From assembly GCA_040954595.2 (NCBI GenBank), contig CM082577.2, positions 19,716,001 to 19,780,000 on the forward strand: a DNA stretch of 64,000 nt, written 5' to 3'. Source of the DNA: Balanoglossus misakiensis (lineage: Eukaryota; Hemichordata). The position numbers and the translations under genes were made by a program. This document shows positions 27,001 to 35,540 of this stretch, piece after piece. The notes below the pieces were generated by a model that was given only the letters and a program-made list of their open reading frames with translations, was not told where the DNA came from and made no database searches. How positions within the stretch are numbered: the first letter of the stretch is position 1; the number at the start of each line of letters is the position of its first letter.

Positions 27001-30000
27001 ATATTCTAAAACATTAGTCAAGGAACGCGCTACCTTTTATTCTGAAATTTTGCTTTCAAACACATATTACTATCAGGAAAAACTTCCAGTAAAATAAAGC
27101 GAGTGTTTGTAGTCCTGATCGGCATTTTGAAATCCCATGGAATGTCGGGAAGAAACACCGAAAATTTCAGCTGGACTATGTAGGTTTTGCTGCTTGACAA
27201 ACCCCTTGCGCAGCTAAATTATCTAGATTTCGTCGCTTGATAAATTTTCTTTCCATCTAGTGGATATAGATTCTCTGCTTTGCTAATATTTCTTACCTAG
27301 GCCTGATTTTTGTCTTCATAATGTTTTTAAATGACAGCAACAGCATGCATGAACACCTGTGTATCAACATGAATGTCATTTCAATGCAATTCTCAGTCTT
27401 GTCTGATTTTCTGTGGACTTTTTAACACAGCGGATCCTCAGAGACTGGAGTGCAATCAAGTGTGTGGTGGTAGATGTCGTCACAAATGTGATGAAGATGA
27501 AATTGAAGCCAATGACAATTGCAAATGTGTTGGCAAAAGCAAATGCTGTATTCGTAAGCATTGATTTTTTTAGGTCCCATTTGGTTTATATGTATGTTTA
27601 TATGTTTATATACCATGGGACCTTATGGGATCAGTTGCGTCTGTCTGTCTGTCTGTATTTATGTCTGTCTGTCTGTCTGTCTGTATGTATGTATGTATGT
27701 ATGTATGTATGTATGTATGTATGTATGTATGTATGTATGTATATGTATGTATGTATATGTATGTATGTATGTATGTGTATGTATGTATGTGTATTTGTAT
27801 GTGTATGTGTATGGATGGATGTATGTATGTATGTGTATCAAAAACTTGAAAACCGCTGCGCGTATAACCACAGGGGGCTGCAAACATGAAAGTTATAAAT
27901 GGCGAAGTTCTGATCCGCATTTTCCCCAATAAACAGTACTTGCTGAACAGTCTCTGTGCTTGTTATTTTTCTGTGTTACCCCCTCCTGCCTTATCAGTTG
28001 CTAATCCGGAATACAAGCTATCTAATTTCCCATTAAGCACCTGCTAATGACATAATCTGTGTGCCCCATCCACGGATTAAGTGGATAAAGTAAACATCGG
28101 TCAGTTCTCACTTGGTAACCCAGTACTCGGTGACCAATGTTTACTTTATCAATTTAATCCGTAACTGCTCTAATCAGTAAGGCTGCATTCACAAACACCT
28201 GTGGAGGGGGGCGGGGGCGGGAGAATTCAATTTTTTTTACCGCTAATTTTCACATGCCCCCCTTCCGAACTGCCAATATTTTCAAATCCCCCCCTTCCGA
28301 ACTGCCAAAATTTTGAAATCCCCCCCCCATTTTCTTTCACAGAGCAAAACACATCACCTACCTATCTTGTAAAAAGAAAAACAGCGCTCCCATGAAAAGA
28401 ATTTGAAACTGATGTTTCCCCTCATCAGTGGGTATTAAAACTGAACATTGTTTTTATTTTTTAAGTACATATATTTGTATTCTGTGTTGGGAGACATTGT
28501 AAACCGAGAATTGAAGGGGGTGGGTTTGGGAGGGGGTGTCCTTTCTAAAATACAGAGCTCAAAGCTGCATTTTAATGAACCCGGCAAAAGCAAATTAACT
28601 CAACTACCGGTATGTTGGGGAGGACAAAGTTAACCGTCGCCGCTCAAAGTTATCATGGGGTGGGGCAAGTCCCCTGACCTGGGACACTAGATAAACCAGT
28701 CAATGATTGAAAGGTGTTGATGAATGAAGGGGGTGGGTGTGGGAGGGGGTGTCTCCCTCCCACATTAGAAAATTTTGTAAAATAAAGGGCGCGAAACTGC
28801 ATTTTTGTGGACTCAAAATAATTTTTGTCTGTCTGTGTGTCTGTTCCAGGGCTGACTGAAAGAAGTTGCTTGTCATATGTGTTTGTACAGACAATTTTTG
28901 GTCAAAAATAAATTTTTCTAGCACCACTTGTAAGACATGGCCATCTATTGGGCATGTTCCTTGTTAATTTTTTTACATTCCATATTTCTATATGATTAGA
29001 TCATATCTGCTTGCAATGTCACCTGTAATTTTTATTCTGGTTTATCCCTATTTCTGCGTAATCCTCAAATGGGACCACAGTGTCCTTGACGCTATTTTTT
29101 TTATTCATTCTGTCACTGCACTCATAAAAAGGGTGTATTGTGATTGGCCACTTGGGTGGAAATGTTATGTGTCCATAACATCTGTAGGAGAGAAAATGGT
29201 GATTACCGGTATATGAATATTTTTAAAATCTGTAACAAAAGTTATTATACCTATTATCTTCCAAAATCTTTATTCACTTATAAATATTTTACATGATTTA
29301 TGTTAGGTTGTAGTGGTATTAGGGTAGACTATTCTGAGTAAAAACTGATATATTTGCAATCATATATAGTGATGATTGAACACTCCATGTCATTGATGAT
29401 GTCAACAAAATAATCATGATTTAATCAAATGTGTTTGATGTCTGCATGTGATGTAGGCCACCCTGATGTGATGGACTGTAAAAAGAACTATGGAGGCGAA
29501 TGCCATGAAGAATGTGGACCTGGTTTAAAAGAAGCTGTTGGACTGAGTCGATGCCACAACAAAACTCTTAAATGCTGTGTCGGTGAGAATATGTCAAGAA
29601 AGATGTGATTTACTGACTATTCAGTGCTGTATTCATAAATTTGCATGGCTTTTGCATTAAAGATATAGTGTCTCCAAATATGAGATTCGAGTAGTCAATT
29701 ACTCGACTGAAGATCATGAATGCAAATTTTGTTTTAAAATCAGGCCCATATATTTTTAAATACTTTCCATGACAGTGTTGAAGTGATAAAACTGAAACTA
29801 AATTGTATTGGGCTGATAACTCCAAAAGCAACAAACAATACTAGACTGGTGTGTGCACTGTATTTTTGCCTTTTTGTTTTTCCTTCTGACAGAGAAGTTA
29901 AAAGTCCCCTGATAATGTGATTGCATGCACACAAAGGTATGCTGACATCTATTTAACATGTAACTAACATTTGAATTTATTTTAGATGATCCACATGAAC

Positions 30001-31096
30001 TGAAATGTGGAAAACATTGTGGTGGAGAATGCAAATCGTCTTGTGGCAAAGGGTTTCGTAGTACACCTGCAGATTGCAAATGTCCTGATAAAGATGAAGT
30101 CTGTTGTATTGGTAAGTATGGCTATTGAAATGCTATGCCTATAGTTATCCCTTAAAACCATAGCAGCAGATCTGCTGAGAGATACTACACATCTGATTAA
30201 AAGAAGCATCAGACATCCACAATTTACATGCAGATCTGCCAAATAGTCTCCGAGAGGATTTTCCAAAAGCAGTGGAGACAACTGGCACCTTTACACAAGC
30301 TTCAGCTTTAAAACAGCTGGCATGAAAACTACTTCTAAAATTTGAGAACCGAAATACTTTGTGCAGGTTGACTGTGCCACATAAGCCGGAAGATACCAAA
30401 TTAGAAGTGATGGCATTTCGCTGAACCAATTGTGAATTGCTATGGATAGTCTCAATTTCTGTGTCCTAAATATCTCACCCCTTATTCCTTCTGCATTACA
30501 TCATCATGTGATTTAAAACTGATCATGCCTGTAAGAGTAGTTTTGTCTTTGTAACTTTCTTTTCAAATTTGTTTATAAAATTAAAAAAACACACCAAAGA
30601 TTGAAAAGGAGGCTTGTAGTGATTTTGGCAAAATGTTTAGGGGAAATGTGTTTGGGTATTATCAAAATAAAGTGAAACTGCATTCAACATTATGAAAATG
30701 ATCATGAGCAACAACATAGACGATGTTCTGATGACATTACTGGGGACTCATTAACCTTCATATTTATTTATTTATTTCAAATAAAAATAAATTAGTTGGA
30801 TGCAAACCTCTCTCCGCTTGAGCCCAGGCCTTTGTACAGTGCATTAAACATTTGATATGTACAAATGTATATGAAAAACTAGCATCATAATATTTAAAAT
30901 GTGTGACATTTCCCCGATTTAAACCTGATTTTGTAACACACCTCTTGTTTCTCTGATTTCTCTAGATCACTTAGAAGAACTAAAAAGGTCAAAATCTAAG
31001 AGAGAAACCACATCAATTCAGAATGCCCCAGTTACCAACCCTCCCACCACAGGATTGCCAACAACACAAGGATATCTGGATGATACTGACTTGTAG
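13202..31096 (+). CDS. secreted ten-domain defensin-like protein (spliced, 13 coding exons)
   Basis: Joining 13 exons gives 1563 coding bases, 520 residues. Order: signal peptide (1-27), pro-segment ending in a furin-type R-E-K-R at 45-48, ten cysteine domains (57-100, 101-142, 143-183, 184-225, 226-270, 271-311, 312-352, 353-393, 394-435, 436-477), then a Thr/Pro-rich tail (478-520). The usual domain spacing is C-x3-C-x3-C-x3or4-C-x10-C-x-C-x5or6-C-C with G-G-x before the third Cys. Removing Cys 2 and 5 leaves C-x7-C-x3/4-C-x12-C-x5/6-CC, the beta-defensin/big-defensin spacing. All introns are GT-AG and every domain exon is phase 1 on both sides. A role as an antimicrobial or microbe-binding secreted protein is inferred from the fold. 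Charge per domain is near neutral, unlike classic cationic defensins. I recognise no named orthologue. Confidence 0.88.
13312..13480 (+). repeat. compound tetranucleotide microsatellite in intron 1
   Basis: TTTA repeats to about 13399, then TCTA, TGTC, CGTC and CATC runs in series. Confidence 0.95.
13690..13770 (+). repeat. dispersed repeat fragment (gccaccactgaaaatctgtgatt family)
   Basis: A block with ctgaaaatctgtgattg and ccatggtaactgtagcta recurs near 14460-14508 and 36005-36075, showing that it is a dispersed repeat. Confidence 0.6.
13997..14081 (+). CDS. exon 2: pro-segment with furin-type site
   Basis: It is bounded by ttttttcccag and a|gtacgt. It converts the phase-0 end of exon 1 into the phase 1 that every domain exon needs, the strongest argument that it is real. 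It encodes 28 residues, basic and polar, with one Cys at residue 30 and the furin consensus R-E-K-R at 45-48. The final A joins AT of the next exon to make Asn 57. Confidence 0.65.
14240..14455 (-). repeat. dispersed short repeat H, copy 2
   Basis: It shares gtttgttgacatg, ttagggttagggt and the terminal gagggagcgccccctgt with 7948-8170. Confidence 0.5.
14515..14738 (+). mobile_element. Harbinger-like family B, 5' fragment
   Basis: It starts gggaccgttcagtttttacg after CTA, and long G runs follow. It breaks off near 14738, where sequence of the T-run family A (ggtaggcatgttcctagggg) begins. Confidence 0.65.
15165..15345 (-). repeat. dispersed short repeat H, copy 3
   Basis: aacactaaccctaact, tgtcaacaaacaaacgtgac and gcacggagggcagcgccccctgtg match the other two H copies. 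Confidence 0.5.
15493..15624 (+). CDS. exon 3: defensin-like domain 1
   Basis: 132 bp, phase 1 on both sides. Eight cysteines spaced 3-3-4-10-1-6-0. G-G-T precedes Cys 3 and a G-E-I-E segment lies in the long loop. Acceptor ccttctag, donor g|gtgagt. Confidence 0.85.
   Translation: MFLLKTFPVRKTVAEHVNLGGVTKEKLKLPKGVSVKMLYTNVV
16022..16062 (+). repeat. ATG/GAT trinucleotide microsatellite
   Basis: Short run of gatgatgat units with one ggtgatcat interruption. Confidence 0.9.
16222..17259 (+). mobile_element. T-run-targeting family A element
   Basis: It begins gtcccatttggtataccatg right after a T run, continues with TCTG/TATG repeats and the phrase ttggtaggcatgttcctagg, and ends ...gtgtccttgatgct before another T run. 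It is non-coding. Sister copies: 21950, 27573, 46204 (-), 55482 (-), 57857 (-). Confidence 0.7.
17466..17775 (-). mobile_element. foldback element family D
   Basis: It opens attatattataccagtatat, then a region with gattggtcgagacacgacac, then a long hairpin whose arms contain ccatggtataccac and its inverse. Copies form a tandem array at 51043-52111 and another single copy at 60050-60358. Confidence 0.7.
17885..18008 (+). mobile_element. family A 3' fragment
   Basis: Matches the last part of family A (tatacctatttctgtgtaatcc, gtccttgacgct). Confidence 0.6.
18713..18838 (+). CDS. exon 4: defensin-like domain 2
   Basis: 126 bp, phase 1/1. Eight Cys spaced 3-3-3-10-1-6-0. The linker D-D-P-x-E-L before Cys 1 is typical of the series. 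Donor a|gtaagt. Confidence 0.9.
   Translation: MTPMNCTVMNNVEGYAGQHVNPMKLNQQDHANVMVSKVNVV
19268..19390 (+). CDS. exon 5: defensin-like domain 3
   Basis: 123 bp, phase 1/1. Eight Cys spaced 3-3-3-10-1-5-0, with C-T-C instead of the usual C-K-C. The intron before it is only 429 bp. Confidence 0.88.
19491..20281 (+). repeat. TATG microsatellite, about 790 bp
   Basis: Nearly pure TATG with scattered TGTG, TACG and TATA variants, in intron 5. The long open frames it creates on both strands are artefacts of the four-base period. Confidence 0.98.
20282..20437. mobile_element. foldback element family F (hairpin)
   Basis: attacatataatcccatgat at the left is inverted at the right (atcatgggattatatgtaa), with inner arms around gtatacgagtggttttcgc. 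A sister copy is at 49063-49222, and part of it lies inside the MULE-like element near 3815. Confidence 0.75.
20437..20625 (+). repeat. family F associated block
   Basis: atgatgaactatcgctgatc, ataaaatctcccaacatat and the following ~150 bp recur at 48890-49060 and 50600-50760. Confidence 0.7.
20629..20720 (+). repeat. TATG microsatellite, second run
   Basis: About 90 bp of TATG, separated from the main array by the family F block. Confidence 0.95.
21434..21559 (+). CDS. exon 6: defensin-like domain 4
   Basis: 126 bp, phase 1/1. Eight Cys spaced 3-3-4-10-1-5-0, with G-G-T before Cys 3 and a G-E-I segment. The acceptor (gtatcaag) has a weak pyrimidine tract; the donor t|gtaagt is strong. Confidence 0.87.
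21676..21840. mobile_element. hairpin element with AAGCAATAA / ATTATATCA ends
   Basis: It begins aagcaataaccc and ends gctattttattatatcatc, with an inverted core (gatatagcacaattcatgcc against tgaattgtgctatatcaag). The ends resemble families at 41806 and 51043 but the stem differs. Confidence 0.6.
21950..23232 (+). mobile_element. T-run-targeting family A, near full-length copy
   Basis: It starts ggtcccttttg after TTTTTTA and ends ccttgacgcga before TTTTTTT. Internal marks: catcaaaaacttgaaaaccg, ggtaggcatgttcctagggg, and TGTG repeats near 23145. No coding frame. Confidence 0.75.
23360..23494 (+). CDS. exon 7: defensin-like domain 5, six-cysteine form
   Basis: 135 bp, phase 1/1, the longest domain exon. 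Only six Cys, spaced 7-4-12-6-0, the beta-defensin layout. Cys 2 is replaced by Glu and Cys 5 by Leu; all other Cys are kept. The loop is acidic (V-E-E-E-K). Donor g|gtgtgt is weaker than the others. Confidence 0.85.
   Translation: MTPTMSEFHVMTAKNVCVAIDSVKWRKRKLRISLYVMAPLIPVV
23843..24229. mobile_element. young MULE-like element, perfect 131-bp inverted arms
   Basis: Arms 23843-23973 and 24099-24229 read as exact inverse complements. They are flanked by a perfect 9-bp duplication, aatatatgc (23834-23842 and 24230-24238). The 125-bp centre has no coding capacity. The element lies in intron 7. Confidence 0.9.
24532..24658. repeat. foldback hairpin
   Basis: gaggttataaacgg and gggtatttggt at the left are inverted at the right (accaaataccc, ccgtttataacctc). 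Confidence 0.75.
24659..25676. other. rest of intron 7, nothing recognised
   Basis: About 1 kb with no supported exon or repeat. Confidence 0.4.
25677..25799 (+). CDS. exon 8: defensin-like domain 6
   Basis: 123 bp, phase 1/1. Eight Cys spaced 3-3-3-10-1-5-0. H-G-K replaces the usual G-G-x before Cys 3. Donor g|gtaagt. Confidence 0.9.
26228..26350 (+). CDS. exon 9: defensin-like domain 7
   Basis: 123 bp, phase 1/1. Eight Cys spaced 3-3-3-10-1-5-0. Its L-E-C-N-Q-x-C-G-G start is almost the same as domain 8, suggesting recent duplication. Counting side chains gives a net acidic domain. Confidence 0.92.
27431..27553 (+). CDS. exon 10: defensin-like domain 8
   Basis: 123 bp, phase 1/1. Eight Cys spaced 3-3-3-10-1-5-0; closest to domain 7. 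A family A transposon begins only 20 bp after its donor (c|gtaagc). Confidence 0.92.
27573..27868 (+). mobile_element. family A 5' portion with TCTG/TATG repeats
   Basis: It starts ggtcccatttgg after TTTTTTTA, runs through TCTG then TATG repeats, then atcaaaaacttgaaaaccgc, and stops at cgtataaccacag. Confidence 0.75.
28181..28835 (+). mobile_element. Harbinger-like family C, truncated copy
   Basis: It starts TAA|GGCTGCATTCACAAACACCT with G-rich then C-rich tracts, and shares the internal block ending gactcaaaata with families B and C. The right end is missing; family A sequence follows. Confidence 0.65.
28845..29100 (+). mobile_element. family A 3' fragment
   Basis: Phrases ctgactgaaagaagttgctt and aatgggaccacagtgtcctt match the 3' half of family A, followed by a T run. 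Confidence 0.65.
29457..29582 (+). CDS. exon 11: defensin-like domain 9, six-cysteine form
   Basis: 126 bp, phase 1/1. Six Cys spaced 7-3-12-6-0. Cys 2 is Tyr (TAT, one base from TGT) and Cys 5 is Ser. These are the two positions also lost in domain 5. G-G-E before Cys 3 is kept. Donor g|gtgaga. Confidence 0.87.
29986..30111 (+). CDS. exon 12: defensin-like domain 10
   Basis: 126 bp, phase 1/1. Eight Cys spaced 3-3-3-10-1-6-0. The D-D-P-x-E-L linker and G-G-E are present. The preceding intron is only 403 bp. Confidence 0.9.
30966..31096 (+). CDS. exon 13: Thr/Pro-rich C-terminal tail
   Basis: It encodes 43 residues and a TAG stop. It opens with D-x-L-E-E-L-K, like the linkers before each domain, then K-R-S-K-S-K-R (a basic cleavage candidate), then a Thr/Pro/Asn-rich stretch and an acidic end (D-D-T-D-L). 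There is no membrane segment, so the product should be secreted. Confidence 0.82.
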
Positions 31097-31437
31097 CAAA
31101 TAATTGTGTCTATAAATTTATCCCTATTGTGTCAGATAACTTTGGAAATAGACCAAAACCATGAATCTCCTTCTGTACTCTCATATGCATACTGTATTTG
31201 TTGTACTTTCAAATTTTACACCCAGGGCACTCAATCTGTGGGAATACATTAATACACTGTGTCCAAGGGTCACTGACAGGCTGTGTTTGCCTATTATTGT
31301 AATACAGGGTCAAAGTTTCGGAGAAAACTTGTTTTGGAACTTCTAAAGCTACATACTTTTTAATGTACCTTACTGTATCTGCCAGTTGGACATAAATACA
31401 TGTATTTGGTTTATGTCTACAAGTAGTCAGAAATGGT

Positions 31438-32327
31438 ACTACCGTTAAAGTCATATTTGTAGACGCACACATAATTATAAACGCACCCTCTTTCTGAGCA
31501 GGTGGCAATAACATAAATTCAAAGATTTGGAAAAACAGAAAAGTACATATTTGTGAACGCAACCTGTTTTCAGCGTTGCTCAGGACATGCGCCCTTTCAT
31601 TCAGTGCACAAAGACTAAAGGTGATTTTCTTTGCCATTGTCTCAACTGCCCATAATTGCTGGGTCTAAGTCTTTTCCATTGTCTCAGTTGCTGATAATTG
31701 CTCAACTGGTCAACTCAATGTCCATGAAACATGCATGAAATTAACATATGAATACACTTTGACATGTATAGTTGACCTTTCATTAATTATCCTCTAAAAT
31801 CATTTACTCTGATTGGTTGAAGTTTTCAATGGCTGTCACTTTGACATTTGATGCCTTGTCACCCATTGACACATGGCTTCAGTAGTGTTGACCCAGACAG
31901 TGCATCTGATTTTATCAATGGGCATGTAACGTAATTTGCAACAATTGTTTGTAGCTGCTAAGTCTCAGATTACATTATGGGGTGAATATACGGACAAGAC
32001 ATGACACTTGAAAATATCAAAAACTCAAACTTTGTATGAATAAAACGATTTTTGAACTGTATGAGGAATAGGCTTCAGAATTTTGAGCAAAATGAAAGAA
32101 CACAAGTCATGCAGCAGGAGTAGAAGTGTATGATTGCATACTGGGAAGTACTTTCTTTATGACCTTATTTTTGGCGATGTCTTCTCCTTAGAACAGAAAA
32201 AGTTTGTTTTGAAACTTGGCATACGGCCATATTATTAGACCACCCCGACTTCACGGACATTGTAGCAATAAAAAACTTGCAACATTGGTAAAAAAACTGC
32301 GTTTACAAATATGACTTTAACGGTAGG
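31438..32327. mobile_element. inverted-repeat element in the 3' region of the defensin-like gene
   Basis: The left end taccgttaaagtcatatttg is inverted at the right (caaatatgactttaacggta). The 142-codon frame inside on the - strand is not recognised. Confidence 0.55.
32039..32044 (+). terminator. candidate polyadenylation signal AATAAA
   Basis: First canonical AATAAA seen after the stop at 31096, but it lies inside a transposon-like element. Another is at 33194-33199. A variant signal nearer the stop is possible. Confidence 0.25.
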
Positions 32328-32329
32328 AT

Positions 32330-33515
32330 GCTAAATCCTCAGAGAAGCTTGCTGTTCAGAACCACATTAAAAATATATATTATTTGTGATTGTGAAAGCA
32401 ATTGCATTTAAATCTACCTATCACCCAAACACACACTTAATTCAAGATGGTGGGCTGAGGTCCCAGCTCAAATTCACAAACTGAAGTCATAGGTTGACGT
32501 CATGGTTTGCTTTGATTGTGATTTACAGTCATGAAGGGAAAGCTTTATGCTAAAGTGATGTTGCCTAGACACAGCCAATCAACACACTGAAATATGCTGA
32601 GTACATATGAACATAACTTCTAGTACTCACTCAAAATTATGTCATGGAAGTTTCATGCATCTTTGCAAAATACGTTAGGCACAGCTTTTTCAAATCATGA
32701 CTTCTCACATCAAATTCAACACAAATATCCAAAATAATTTCAGCTGATGGTGTTCAGTCACTTTTTTAATTCAGCACTGTTTGTTTGTGTAAAGCCCTCA
32801 ATACCGTACTCGTCCCATCATAAGCCACTAACTAGGGAGGGAAAGGGAAATCTAAAAATTTGTAAGGTATGGGCCTATAATGGAATGTTGTCTGTATCAT
32901 GATACAACAGCTTGGTTTATTTAATATATGCTAATTTATGCAGATAAATTAATGCCAACAGCCAAGTCAGTGGTTTTATTTTCCTTTGCCAGAAGTTAAT
33001 TTGATGATCAATGCCAACAAAAGGTGTTTATTTTGCCAAAATATTGGTTTGGTCTTACAGACTGAGACAAGCCAGGTACATGAAATGGCGAAATTACAAA
33101 CACAGTGGAATTTGAAACAATGTAGGAAGTGTTGAATGGGTGGGTCTCTGGGCATAGTGCCCAGCTGAAATGCAAGTGATTGTTTACTACTGAAATAAAG
33201 ACCATTTCTGACCACTCCACATCACATGCACAACAAAAATCGCAACACATATAAGATCTTCTGGTTATTGATCTGGAGAAAATGTAAAACTGAGTAGCAC
33301 TTCACGCACAGATTTAAAAATCAACTATCACTGCGTTATATGATTACCAGCATGTCATACTGGTCATATGATTGTCAATTTTATTTTGTAGTCCTTGCTC
33401 TGCAGCAATACGGTATGGGCTTATACATAAATGTAAATTATTTTCATTTTTTTTTTTTTTTTTGGGGGGGTGGGCTTTTAAATGAGCTTCGGGCTATGAT
33501 GGGATGGGTACGGTA
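32330..33515. other. intergenic, nothing recognised
   Basis: No exon with splice support on either strand. A T/G homopolymer run lies at about 33449-33470. Confidence 0.4.
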
Positions 33516-33522
33516 TATGTGT

Positions 33523-33981
33523 CAATCTGATTAAAAATCAGATGTAGAGTTAGGCACTGCGCGCTGTCTTTGGCTGTTCTGTTCTCTGTCTTTGTCTTGG
33601 CTATTGTATTCTCTGGTTTGGCTGTTCAAGGTGTATGCAGCACACTACATCTGAACCTATGTCATATATTAGAACATCTCGTTTTAGCGAATGGACCCAT
33701 TCGACCAATCACAGAGTGGCTTTTCCGACGCTTTAGAACTGGCCACGCGCACGCCATGCGCTGGAAAATCGCTACTATTGTTCAAGTTTGTTTGTTTTTC
33801 TACACCTCCAGTTTTCTTCTCTAACGACTGCTCTGATTGGCTTGAGAAAGCGTGTGATTTAAACAAGATCTCCTATGGCATAGGTTCAGATTATAATGTG
33901 GGCATCCCTTCCAAACAGAACAGCCAAGAATCAGCAAAGGTAAAGACGGCACCCAACACTTAATCTGATTTAGTCAGATTG
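33523..33981. mobile_element. inverted-repeat element related to 3580-4793
   Basis: It starts CAATCTGATTAAAAATCAGA and ends in the inverse form (ctgatttagtcagattg), flanked by atgtgt on both sides (33517-33522 and 33982-33987). Termini match the 3580 element but the interior differs. Confidence 0.65.
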
Positions 33982-33987
33982 ATGTGT

Positions 33988-35209
33988 AAGTGGGCAGCTT
34001 AGAAGCGACCACTCAATACTGTAATAGCAATGAAAGCCTGTAAGCCGTCTTTAAAAATTTTCAGCTATAGGGGAGCGTATACAAATTCATGTCTAAATAG
34101 GCAGTGAGTTAAATGGTTGGTGTACACAACAAACTTATTATCAATCTCTGATTGCAGCTATAAATTTAAATGTGAATATCAGGTGCCGCACACGTTTATT
34201 TATAAACTGCCCATTGCAAGAGTATACACTATTGTGACATGCGCACATGGGTATTAAAATCCCTACAAAGTCAAAATGTGTTATTTGTCAACTAAGGATA
34301 AGGAAAGGTTGAAATATCTTATCGATTAAAAATATTAGAAGTGGCAACTACTGTACTTTGCTTTTAATGACAAACATGCATCGTCTATAGTTACAAATTT
34401 ATCATCATACTATGTTTGAACCTCAATGCATTTTACAAATATATTGCGATTTTAAATCTTTGATTCTATTGGTTCAACATCAGTGAATTGCATTCATAAA
34501 TTGAATGACGACTACTTCCTTAGAGCAATGAATGCATCAGCCAACTACATGTAATGCAATGCCTTTCATCTTATCTTGTAATATTGGTCACACTGGCTTA
34601 TGGGTACAGTGTACTTTGATTGACAGCTTTAATTATTTATTTTCTAGCCTACAAGTATTCAACTCTGTAAATTAATTACTACATGCTACATGTAACTGGA
34701 CCTATATGACATGATTCACATTTACATGATAATTATGTGCAACATGTTGCACTGGGATCAATGTAAGGTTTGTATTTTAGACTGTCAGCAGTCACTCATG
34801 CCTTCTTTGTCTAAATTAGCAACGCAGGCACTAGGCAGTGCATAAGCATAGCGCCAGAGGTGCACGCAACCTCTGGTTTGAGTGTCGTGGCACGTGAAAC
34901 AATTGCCAAATGGGCAGTAGCGGCAGTCAACAGTTTACTTGTCTTTGTAACTGGGTTTTTAGCTACACATCAATAGTATTTTAAGCACTACTTTGATGGC
35001 TATACCTAGACAAGGGTATCCATGTAAATATATGTAAATGTCTAATGTGTAAATGGATTTTAAATTTACTGCATCACTGGCCATTGATGCACAATCTTAT
35101 ATACTTCTGTCAGTTTCTTGTCAACATTCTAATAATCATTTTACACCTCTGGCTTTTCTTTCCTTCATAATCTATTGTTGCTTTACATGCCAGATGGGCC
35201 GGGCTATAT
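33988..35209. other. intergenic, nothing recognised
   Basis: AT-rich, with no supported exon. Confidence 0.4.
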
Positions 35210-35540
35210 TACCAGGTTCACACAGGGAAAAATATGAGACACTATTTGCCTATGGTAAACACAGAGCATTAATCCTTTGAGTCGCGTTGTGTCCACACAC
35301 ACACATAGTTTATGTATGGGCGCTGAGGCTCACTCCCATAGAAATGGGTTGCGGATAGGTGTTAATCCTCACACTGGCTCAGGTCTGGCGGGCAAAGCCG
35401 TCTCAAATCTAAGCCGTTTCAGAACCACTATACACCGTCTACATTTGTGTGTGTGTGGACACAAGCAACTCAAAGGATTAATGCTCTGTGTTTACCATAG
35501 GCAAATAGTGTCTCAAATTTTTTAGTGTGTGAACCTGGTA
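35210..35540. mobile_element. foldback element with about 110-bp arms
   Basis: taccaggttcacac and cctatggtaaacacagagca near the left are inverted near the right end (tgctctgtgtttaccatagg, gtgtgaacctggta). The arms include CA/GT dinucleotide runs. Confidence 0.8.

Noticed and set aside
13202-30111. WAP (four-disulfide core) domains instead of defensin-like domains
   Set aside because: Both have eight Cys and a C-C pair, but in WAP the C-C pair is followed by two more Cys; here it ends the domain.
31209-31637. 142-codon frame on the - strand
   Set aside because: Overlaps the 3' region of the defensin-like gene and an inverted-repeat element; no domain recognised.
33570-33963. Overlapping 84- and 90-codon frames
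   Set aside because: Both fall inside the CAATCTGATT element at 33523-33981 and overlap each other in different frames.
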